From JARRNJ01 sp037385045 (GTDB taxonomy: Bacteria > Pseudomonadota > Gammaproteobacteria > JASBUN01): a stretch of DNA of 32,222 nt. Shown piece after piece: positions 1 through 7,700 of this stretch. The notes under the pieces were generated by a model. It was not told the DNA's origin. It searched no databases and was given only the letters and a program-made list of their open reading frames with translations. The DNA lies in NCBI GenBank assembly GCA_037385045.1, contig JARRNJ010000040.1, forward strand, positions 1-32,222. Reading direction: 5' to 3'. Position numbers and translations under genes: made by a program. Every line of letters begins with the position of its first letter. Position 1 is the first letter of the stretch.

Positions 1-6
1 TACGCC

Positions 7-876
7 ATGAACTTCGCCCGGGTGCTGTCCGAGGCGCTGCCCTATATCCGCCGTTTCGTGGGCAAGACCATCGTCATCAAGTACGGCGGCAACGCCATGG
101 TGGACGACCGCCTGAAGAGCGGGTTTGCCCGCGACGTTGTGCTCATGAAGCTGGTGGGCATCAATCCTGTGGTGGTGCACGGAGGCGGCCCGCAAATCGG
201 CCGCCTGCTGGAGAAGATCGGCAAGCGCAGCGAGTTCATCGAAGGCATGCGGGTGACCGACAGCGAAACCATGGACGTGGTGGAAATGGTGCTCGGCGGC
301 CTGGTCAACAAGGAGATCGTCAACCTGATCCACCGTCACGGCGGCAACGCCGTGGGGCTGACCGGCAAGGACGGCGACCTGATCCGGGCGCGCAAGCTGA
401 CCATTACCCGCAATTCGCCGGAGCTGGAGCAGACGGAAATCGTCGATCTGGGGCACGTGGGCGAGGTGGCGAGCATCGACGCGGCCGTGGTCAACATGCT
501 GGTACGCGGCGACTTCATTCCGGTCATCGCCCCCATCGGCGTCGGTGAAGACGGGTTTTCCTACAATATCAATGCTGATCTGGTGGCCGGCAAGATGGCC
601 GAGGTGCTGGGCGCCGAAAAGCTGGTGCTGCTCACCAACACGCCCGGTCTGCTGGGCAAGGACGGCACGCTCATCTCGGGTGTGAACGTGGCGCAGGTGG
701 ATGAGCTGATCCGTGACGGCACCATCCACGGCGGCATGCTGCCGAAGATCCGCTGCGCCCTGGATGCGGTGCAGTCCGGCGTCAAGGCCGCGCACATCGT
801 CGACGGCCGGGTGGAGCATGCGGTGCTGCTGGAGCTTTTCACCGACGAGGGGGTGGGAACGCTGATACGCTCGTAG
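7..876 (+). CDS. argB: Acetylglutamate kinase
   Basis: Phosphorylates N-acetyl-L-glutamate with ATP, the second step of arginine biosynthesis in the cytoplasm. The visible part is 289 aa with the family signatures: IKYGGNAM near residue 24 (phosphate binding), HGGGPQI near residue 59 (acylglutamate site) and GGMLPKI near the C-terminus (nucleotide site). The N-terminal helix ARVLSEALPYIRRF is the extension known from hexameric, arginine-inhibited enzymes such as that of Pseudomonas, so feedback inhibition by arginine is likely (inference). The frame is open through base 1, and many homologues carry about ten more N-terminal residues, so the true start may lie outside the window. The next gene is convergent, so argB ends its transcription unit here. 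Confidence 0.96.
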   Translation: MNFARVLSEALPYIRRFVGKTIVIKYGGNAMVDDRLKSGFARDVVLMKLVGINPVVVHGGGPQIGRLLEKIGKRSEFIEGMRVTDSETMDVVEMVLGGLVNKEIVNLIHRHGGNAVGLTGKDGDLIRARKLTITRNSPELEQTEIVDLGHVGEVASIDAAVVNMLVRGDFIPVIAPIGVGEDGFSYNINADLVAGKMAEVLGAEKLVLLTNTPGLLGKDGTLISGVNVAQVDELIRDGTIHGGMLPKIRCALDAVQSGVKAAHIVDGRVEHAVLLELFTDEGVGTLIRS

Positions 877-905
877 CCGCCGGCGTCAACGCGCGGAGCG
901 GGCCC

Positions 906-1553
906 TTATTGGTGTTGATCGGCGGTGATCTGCCGGTAACGTTTGATGTCCCGCTCATACTGTTCGCGGATCGCTTCCTGTTCGCTGCGCTTCTTGGCAA
1001 TGTATTGCTTGGTGCTGCGCAGCTGATTGCGGACCGATTGCATGCGCTGCAGCACATACGGTGGTATCTTGCGCCCGGCGCGTTCGTGGTCGGCCGCTGT
1101 TTTCATCAGCCCGGACAGCTTTTCGTTGAGGGACTTGATCGTGCCCTGGGAGATGCGGATCAGATTTTCCAGGGCACTGATCTTGGCATCCCGGGTGTTG
1201 ATGATGTCCTGTTCGCTGGCAAAGGTGTTGAGCAGGAGGCGATCCCGGGCGGCCTGCTCCTTGGCCAGGCGCTGCTTCTTCTCGCGCAGCTTGGCCTGGC
1301 GTTCTTCTTCGGCAATCTGAGCGGGTGTCTTGGCAGCATCGATTTTGTGGACCGTGATGCCCTCGTCGTTGAGGACATCCTTGCCCTTGGGCGCCGCCTG
1401 CGGGGGCACGGTATCGCTGTAGTGCACCTCGCCGCTGCTGTCGACCCATTTGTAGAGTTTCTTGCCGTCGGCGGCATAGCCCGCCGGCGCCGCCAGCAAC
1501 AGCAGCGCGAGCAGCCCGAAGAATGCGGCGATGGATAAGCGCATGTGGAGCAT
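906..1553 (-). CDS. DUF4124 periplasmic protein with coiled coil
   Basis: A 215-aa exported protein of unknown function. It opens with a clear signal peptide (MRLSIAAFFGLLALLLLAAP followed by an AGYA-ADG cleavage region). A DUF4124 domain follows, with the typical core LYKWVDSSGEVHYSDTVPP. The remainder, from about residue 90, is charged and helical, probably coiled coil, rich in Lys, Arg, Gln and Glu. DUF4124 proteins are common in gammaproteobacterial periplasms and have no agreed role. I chose the ATG at 1553 because an AGGT lies just upstream; a second ATG at 1544 would place the signal peptide at residue 1, and the open frame extends to 1595. It is convergent with argB and divergent from the TauE/SafE gene. 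Confidence 0.88.
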   Translation of the reverse strand: MLHMRLSIAAFFGLLALLLLAAPAGYAADGKKLYKWVDSSGEVHYSDTVPPQAAPKGKDVLNDEGITVHKIDAAKTPAQIAEEERQAKLREKKQRLAKEQAARDRLLLNTFASEQDIINTRDAKISALENLIRISQGTIKSLNEKLSGLMKTAADHERAGRKIPPYVLQRMQSVRNQLRSTKQYIAKKRSEQEAIREQYERDIKRYRQITADQHQ

Positions 1554-1681
1554 GGGTACCTGTACGGGACGCCGGTCAGCCTCAAAGGGAATCATCGGCG
1601 CCGCGCGGCAAAGGTTGAGTGGTCACGGGGTGCGCGACCGCGCCCGGCCGTGGATGCGAGACGCAGGATTACGGTAGCAAA

Positions 1682-2437
1682 TTGGACCCCGTCACACAAT
1701 TCGCCCTGTTCCTGATTTCCCTGACGGCGAACGCGTTTTCCGCCTTTGCCGGCGGCGGATCGGGGCTGATCCAGCTGCCGGCGCTGATTTTTCTCGGTTT
1801 GCCCTTCGGCGTGGCCCTGGCGACCCACAAGGTGGCCACCGTGGCCTTGGGGGTCGGTGCCACTGTACGTCACTTGCGCGCCAGCACCCTGGAGCGGCGC
1901 TTCGCGTATTTTATTCTGGCCGCGGGCCTGCCCGGCGTGATTTTGGGCGCCAGCCTGATCCTGCAAGTCAACGACCGGCTGGCGGAGACCGCACTCGGGG
2001 TGCTCACCGCCGGGCTGGGGCTGTACTCGTGGTTCAAGCCGCAGTTGGGACAGGTCCACGCGCCCGCCCACCGCGACCGCGCCGGTTACCTGGTCGGCGG
2101 CGCGGTGCTGTTCCTGATCGGCGTGCTCAATGGCGCCCTCGCTTCGGGCAGCGGCCTGTTCGTGACCCTGTGGCTGGTGGGCTGGTTCGGCCTCGACTAC
2201 AAGCGCGCCGTGGCCTACACCCTGATCCTGGTCGGGCTGTTCTGGAACGGAGCCGGTGCGGTGACCCTGGGACTGCTGGGGAACATCCTTTGGACCTGGC
2301 TGCCGGCGCTGCTGCTGGGTTCGCTGCTGGGGGGGTACGTCGGCGCCCACCTGTCGATCGTCAAGGGCAACCGCTGGATCAAGCGCGGGTTCGAGATCGT
2401 CACCCTGCTGGTGGGGCTGAAGCTGATCTGGGGCTGA
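1682..2437 (+). CDS. Sulfite exporter TauE/SafE family permease
   Basis: An inner-membrane protein of about 251 aa with seven to eight hydrophobic segments. It has the family N-terminal motif FAGGGSGLIQLPALIFLG, the repeated half-site pattern LNGALASGSGLFVTLWLV in the middle, and the end TLLVGLKLIWG. Family members are proposed to move small anions such as sulfite or organosulfonates out of the cell; the substrate here is unknown. The frame is open back to 1619, but residues before the TTG at 1682 are not hydrophobic and look non-coding, while LDPVTQFALFLISL fits a first membrane helix. The start is therefore uncertain between the two. It is divergent from the DUF4124 gene, and its end lies 10 bases from the convergent pyrE. 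Confidence 0.87.
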   Translation: MDPVTQFALFLISLTANAFSAFAGGGSGLIQLPALIFLGLPFGVALATHKVATVALGVGATVRHLRASTLERRFAYFILAAGLPGVILGASLILQVNDRLAETALGVLTAGLGLYSWFKPQLGQVHAPAHRDRAGYLVGGAVLFLIGVLNGALASGSGLFVTLWLVGWFGLDYKRAVAYTLILVGLFWNGAGAVTLGLLGNILWTWLPALLLGSLLGGYVGAHLSIVKGNRWIKRGFEIVTLLVGLKLIWG

Positions 2438-2447
2438 GGGGTCGCGC

Positions 2448-3092
2448 TCAGCTTACGCCATAGCGCTCGCGATAGGCCTGGATGGCATCGAGCGAAGCGG
2501 CCATGGCCGGCTTTTGCGTCAGGTAGTCCACCAGGTCACTGAGGGTGACGATGCTGGCCACCCGCAGTCCGTACTGACTTTCCACCTCCTGGATCGCGGA
2601 GGTTTCACCCTGGCCGCGTTCCTGGCGGTCCAGGGAAATGGCTACCCCGGCCGGTTGCGCGCCGGCCGCCTCGATGATGGCCACCGACTCGCGCACCGAC
2701 GTGCCGGCGGAAATGACATCGTCGATGATCAGCACACGCCCTGCCAGGGGCGCGCCGACGGTGGTGCCGCCTTCGCCGTGATCCTTGGCCTCCTTGCGGT
2801 TGAACGCATAGGGCACGTCGCGGCCGTGGTGGTCGGCCAGGGCGATGGCTGTGGCCGCTGCCAGGGGGATGCCCTTGTAGGCGGGGCCGAACAGCAGATC
2901 AAATTCGATGCCCGAGCGCTGGATGGCTTCGGCATAGTGGCGGCCGAGGCGGGCCAGGCTGGCACCGCTGTTGAACAGGCCACTGTTGAAGAAGTACGGG
3001 CTGCGGCGCCCGGACTTGAGGGTGAAGTCGCCGAAGCGCAACACCCCTATGTCGATGGCGAAATCGAGGAAATCGCGTTGAAAATCTTGCAC
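2448..3092 (-). CDS. pyrE: Orotate phosphoribosyltransferase
   Basis: Makes orotidine 5'-phosphate from orotate and PRPP in de novo pyrimidine synthesis (cytoplasm, dimer). The 214-aa length is that of the E. coli enzyme. Visible signatures are FGDFTLKSGRRSPYFFN near residue 20 (orotate and PRPP loop), FGPAYKGIPLA (active-site lysine), AFNRKEAKDHGEGG (flexible catalytic loop) and VLIIDDVISAGTSV (PRPP-binding motif). The start is a GTG at 3092; the residues MQDFQRDFLDFA after it match the usual N-terminus. It is divergent from the Crc-like exonuclease III gene with 137 bases between them, the same neighbour relation as pyrE-crc in Pseudomonas. Confidence 0.97.
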   Translation of the reverse strand: MQDFQRDFLDFAIDIGVLRFGDFTLKSGRRSPYFFNSGLFNSGASLARLGRHYAEAIQRSGIEFDLLFGPAYKGIPLAAATAIALADHHGRDVPYAFNRKEAKDHGEGGTTVGAPLAGRVLIIDDVISAGTSVRESVAIIEAAGAQPAGVAISLDRQERGQGETSAIQEVESQYGLRVASIVTLSDLVDYLTQKPAMAASLDAIQAYRERYGVS

Positions 3093-3229
3093 GCCGGTGA
3101 GCTTCCGCAGGAATTCGAGCAGCGGCTACTGTAAAGCAAAGCCCCGGCACATGCCAGGCTGCGCGCCTCCCCGGGGCGCAGGTTTTCCGCTACCATGCCC
3201 GACTCTCAGCCGACAGGGGGCAACGGTCC

Positions 3230-4021
3230 ATGCGTATCATTACCGCCAACGTCAACGGCATCCGCGCCGCGGCCCGCAAGGGGTTCTTCGACTGGATGAA
3301 GCGGCAGAAGGCGGATGTGGTCTGCCTGCAGGAACTCAAAGCCAAGGAATACCAGCTGGCCGACCGGGTATTCCACCCGCGCGGGTACCATGCGTTCTTC
3401 CATGAGGCCGCCCGGCCCGGCTACAGCGGCGTGGCGATCTACAGCCGCCACGAGCCTGACGCGGTGACCATCGGCCTGGGCTGGCCCGAATGGGACGCGG
3501 AAGGGCGCTACCTGCAGGTGGATCTGGGCAAGCTCAGCGTCGTTTCCCTGTACCTGCCGTCGGGGACCTCCGGACCGCAGCGCCAGGAGGCGAAATACCG
3601 GTTTCTGGACCGGTTCCTGCCTTACCTGCGCGCGTTGCGCCGCCGGCGCCGCGAGTACGTGATCTGCGGCGACTGGAATATCGCCCACAAGGCCATCGAC
3701 CTCAAAAACTGGCGTTCCAATCAGAAGAACTCGGGTTTCCTGCCCGAAGAGCGCGCCTGGATGGACCGCCTGTTCGGCCCGGCCGGATTCGTCGACGCCT
3801 TCCGTGCGTTGAATCCCCGCCCGGATCAGTACACGTGGTGGTCGAACCGGGGCCGCGCCCGCGAGAAGAACGTCGGGTGGCGCATCGACTATCAGGTCGT
3901 CACGCCCGGCCTAAAGGACAGGCTGCTGGCTGCCGCCATCTACAAGAAGCGTTGGTTTTCCGATCACGCTCCGCTCACCATCGATTACGATTGGCCTCCG
4001 GGAGATCGCCAGGGGCCCTAG
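3230..4021 (+). CDS. Exodeoxyribonuclease III family protein, Crc-like
   Basis: A 263-aa member of the exonuclease III/AP endonuclease fold. ExoIII repairs abasic sites and removes 3' blocks in DNA. The catalytic residues are present: N7 in ANVNG, the Glu of LQELK, the DWN motif in VICGDWNIAH, and the Asp-His pair of the C-terminal SDHAP. Over its whole length, and in details such as LPSGTSG, RRRREY and LKNWR, it resembles Pseudomonas Crc, the Hfq partner in catabolite repression. From memory, Crc has lost some catalytic residues (CGSLYVAH in place of CGDWN). This copy looks catalytically competent, so I call it an ExoIII-type nuclease orthologous in position to crc. An AGGGGG lies 9 bases before the ATG. 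Its stop shares CTAG with the opposing gene. Confidence 0.93.
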   Translation: MRIITANVNGIRAAARKGFFDWMKRQKADVVCLQELKAKEYQLADRVFHPRGYHAFFHEAARPGYSGVAIYSRHEPDAVTIGLGWPEWDAEGRYLQVDLGKLSVVSLYLPSGTSGPQRQEAKYRFLDRFLPYLRALRRRRREYVICGDWNIAHKAIDLKNWRSNQKNSGFLPEERAWMDRLFGPAGFVDAFRALNPRPDQYTWWSNRGRAREKNVGWRIDYQVVTPGLKDRLLAAAIYKKRWFSDHAPLTIDYDWPPGDRQGP

Positions 4022-4455
4022 TGCAGCGGCTGGCGCGGTGTGTCGGACTGTCGCCCGGCGGTATCGATCACCGAGGGCGATGCATGGTGCAGCACCATGC
4101 GCCAGCCCTGTGCGGTGCGCCGGTAGACGTTGGTGGCGAGGATCGCCGGGCGTGGGCGCGTATCGCCGGGAAGGTAGATATATTCGCTCAGGGTATGCAC
4201 GGCGAGGGTGCCATCATTGCTGCGGGCGTGATGTTCGAGGCGGAAATGCATCCGCTGGTCGCCGCCGAGCAGCGTGTGCCAGCTGTCGCGCACCTGCTCG
4301 TAGCCGTGGACGATCTGGCCCATGGGGTGAATGCAAGCCACTTCGTCCAGTTCGGCCCACACTTGCATCATGGCGCGCAGGTCGGTTTCCGCGAAGGCGC
4401 GGTAAAAGGCCGCTTCGGTATCCTCCGGGGTGGCGAAATCGGTGGCGCTGGGCAT
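4018..4455 (-). CDS. NTF2-like / SnoaL-type small protein
   Basis: A soluble protein of 145 aa with an NTF2-like cone fold (DUF4440/SnoaL_3 type). Typical features are the N-terminal helix ATPEDTEAAFYRAFAETDL, then MMQVWAELDEVACIHPMG, a pattern common in this group, and a C-terminal beta strand WRMVLHHASP. Members range from enzymes to binding domains, so no substrate can be named. The start at 4455 follows an AGGA eight bases upstream; the frame is open for ten more codons to 4485 without support. It is convergent with the exonuclease III gene, the two stop codons sharing the four bases CTAG. Confidence 0.86.
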   Translation of the reverse strand: MPSATDFATPEDTEAAFYRAFAETDLRAMMQVWAELDEVACIHPMGQIVHGYEQVRDSWHTLLGGDQRMHFRLEHHARSNDGTLAVHTLSEYIYLPGDTRPRPAILATNVYRRTAQGWRMVLHHASPSVIDTAGRQSDTPRQPLH

Positions 4456-4485
4456 GGGCGGTTTCCTGTGGCGGCTCGGGCGCAA

Positions 4486-4729
4486 AATGTTAGGTCAGAG
4501 GAGGCGGTGCCGCAAATGCCGTGGTACGCGGGCAACTGCCGAACGGTGCACCACGCCGGTGCCGTGCTGTGAACGTCGCCACAAAACCAGCGCCGGGGAT
4601 CGTCTATAAGGTAATAATTACCCGTTGTTTTTGAAAGAAAAGGCCGCCGCGGCCGCTAACATGCCCGGGACACGATGCGTGCGCACCGTGGCCGGAGCGC
4701 AGATCCAGGGCTGCCGTCGGGATAGATGC
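4486..4729. promoter_or_regulatory. Upstream region of the giant gene, with 13-bp palindrome
   Basis: This non-coding stretch lies between two genes running away from each other. It holds a -10-like TATAAG at 4605-4610 and a perfect 13-bp palindrome, GGTAATAATTACC, at 4610-4622, in locally AT-rich DNA that stands out from the GC-rich surroundings. I see no good -35 box at the usual distance. A palindrome over a likely transcription start suggests an operator; this is inference. Confidence 0.4.
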
Positions 4730-7700
4730 ATGAGTGTTGCAACTGAGTTGGTGGACAAGAAACGGCTGCAGGCCCTGATTCCCCTCAACGGTCTCTCCAA
4801 GCCTCACTTCGAAGAGGTGGCGAAGAAGGGCGTTGTCGAGGAGTTGCGCGCCGGGAAGGTCCTGTTCAAGGAAGGCAAGCGCGACGGCCAGACTTACTTT
4901 CTTCTGGATGGCGAGGTAGCCCTGCTCAAAGGCAGGGAGATCCAGTCGACGGTCAAGGCCGGCACCGACACCGCACTGCATCCTCTGGCGCCCCAGCAGC
5001 CGCGCCAACTTACCGCCCGCACCACCAGCCGCGTCACCGTACTGCGCATCGACACCAGTCTGTTGGACGTATTGCTGGCCTGGGACCAATCGGCCGCTTA
5101 CGAGGTGACCGAAATCCAGTCCGACGATGACGAGGACTGGATGACGCGGATGCTCCAGTCGGAGCTGTTTGCCCGGCTGCCGGCCACCAATATCCAGCAG
5201 ATGATCATGCGCATGGAGTCGGTCCAGGTGAAGGCCGGCGACGTGATCGTGGAACAGGACGGCGAGGGGGATTACTACTACATCATCGCCCAGGGCTCGG
5301 CGGTGGTTTCACGCAAACCGTCCGCCAATGCCCGTCCGATCGAAGTCGCCCGGCTCAGCGACGGCGACAGTTTCGGTGAGGAGTCGCTGCTCTCGGGCGC
5401 CAAGCGCAATGCCACTGTCAAGATGTCCGCCGACGGTACGTTGATGCGGCTTTCCAAGCAGGATTTTGACGCTCTGTTGCGCGAGCCGCTGATCAACCAG
5501 GTCGGCTACGCCGAAGCCAGGACGCGGGTCGACGCCGGCGCCCTCTGGCTCGACGTGCGGCTGCCGGGGGAATACCAGAACGGGCACCTGCCGGGCAGCA
5601 TCAACCTGCCCCTGGCTTCCATCCGAGACGCGGCCGCCGACCTGGACATGGGCCGGGCGTATGTCGTGTGCTGTGACACCGGGACCCGCAGCGCCGGGGC
5701 TGCGTTTCTGCTCAGCCAGCGCGGTTTCGATACCATCGTGCTCGAGGGTGGGCTGCACTCGGTGCCCCATGAGGAGATGGCCGCTACCCAGGCGTCGGCG
5801 GCGGGCAATGCCGGCGCGGAAATCATCGACTTCAAGACCGGCAAGGAACCGCAGGCGAGCGACGCGGGGGCGAATGTCGACGCCGGCGAGCGTCGTCTGC
5901 GGGAGTTGCAGGCACAGGTGGAACGGGAGCAGGCGCGGCTGACGGAGCTGCAGCGCCGCGCAGGCGAGATCGATGTCCTGCACCAGGAAGTGCAGCGGCT
6001 GCAAGCCCAGCTCAAGGGCGGCGAGTCCCGGGCCCGGGAATTGGAGCAGGCGCAGCGGACCGCTGCAGCTGCGCTTGGCGACGTGGACAAGCTCCGGGCG
6101 CACCTGGCGGCGGTGCAGGGCGAACTCAAGGAGGGACACGCCGAGCGCGACGGCGCGCGCGACGAGCTCAAGCGCGCCCGCCAGGCCTATCAACAGGAAC
6201 TGGCGAACCTCAACGACCGCCTGCAGGCACTGGAGGCGGAGCGCGCGCAACTGGAGGCGGCGGCGGACGATCAGGGCGCCGCCCAGTCCAATGCCGAGCA
6301 GGCGCTGCAGACGCTGCGCCAGGAACGCGATGCAATGCAGTCCGAGCACGAGGGGCAGCTTCGGGCACTGCGACAGGAACTGGACGAGGTCCGCCGGCAG
6401 GCGTCCGAGCGGCGGCAGGCGCGGGAGCAGTTGGAGCAGCAGCTGGCGGAACTGCAATCCCGGCAGCAGCGCAGCGAACGCGACGCTCAGGATCAGCATC
6501 GGGGCCTGGAGGATGAAAACCAGCGCCTGCAATCCGAGCTGGAGCAACAGCGCCGGTCACGCGACGAGGCAGCAACGCAGTTGGAGGCTCTGCGCGGCGA
6601 ACTTGAGCAGCGGCGTGCAGAATTCGACCGCCAACTGCAGCAGGCACACGACGAGGCCGACCACGCGGCCCGCGAGCTCAGCCGGCGGGTCGAAACCCTG
6701 GAGGGCGAAAAGGCCGGGTTGGAGGCGGACCTTCGTCAGCAGGGCGAGGCAAGGGAGCAGGAGCTGCGCCGGCAACTCGACGAATTGCAGTCGCAGTTCC
6801 AGGAGCAGGAAAGCGAGCGGCAGCGGCTGGCGGCTGAGGCGGAGGCCCGCGAGGCGGCCCGGGCCGAGCTTGAGCAGGCGCTTGCCGAAGCGCGCACTCA
6901 GGCGCAGACCGTCGCCCAGGACTCCGATGAACGCATTCAGAGCCTGCAGCGGGACCTCGAGCGGCTGCAGGCCGAGCGCGAGCAGCAGAGCGAGGCGCGG
7001 GAGCGCGAGCTGAGCGAACAACTGGAGGTTTTGCGCGGGCAACTGAACGACGCCGCGGCGGCGCGTGAAAGTCTTGAGCGACAACTGCGTGAAACGCAGG
7101 AAAGCGGCCAACAGGCGAGCGCCGAACTCAACCGGCGGATCGAAGCGCTGACCGAGGAAAAGGCCCAACGGGAGGCCGAGCTCGAGCAACAGGGCGACGC
7201 CCGCGAGCAGGAATTGCGCGAGCAACTCGACAGCCTGCAGGCGCGCCTCGGCGAGGCCGACGCCGACCGCGAACGTCTGCAGGGCGAACTGGCCGGCGCT
7301 GCAGACACCCGCCAGCAGATGGAAGCGGCGTTGGCCGAGGTGCGCGATGCAGCCGACGCGTCGCAGAGCGAGTTGACCCGGCGGATCCAGGAGCTCGAGC
7401 AGGAGCGCGATCAGCGTGGCCGGCAGGCGGCGGCCGACGCCGAGGCCGCCGAGGCTCGGGTCCAGGATCTGCAGCAGCAGCTCGACGGGCTGCAGGAGCA
7501 GTTGCAGCAGGCGCGGGAAGCAGGGCAAGCCGCAGAGCGGCAGCTGGCGGCACTGCATGAGGCCCAGGACGCGGGCGAACAGGAGATCCGCGACCGGTTG
7601 AGTCAGCTGGAGCAGGAGAATGGTTCGCTGGCCGGCGCCCTGGAGCAGGAACGCCAAGCGCGAGCAGGTGCCGACGCGCGCGTCGCCGAACTGCGTCAGG

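Noticed and set aside
6557..7657. 366-aa open frame on the minus strand
   Set aside because: It is the reverse of the coiled-coil gene; its Leu/Gln-rich text mirrors CTG/CAG-rich codons and carries no family motif.
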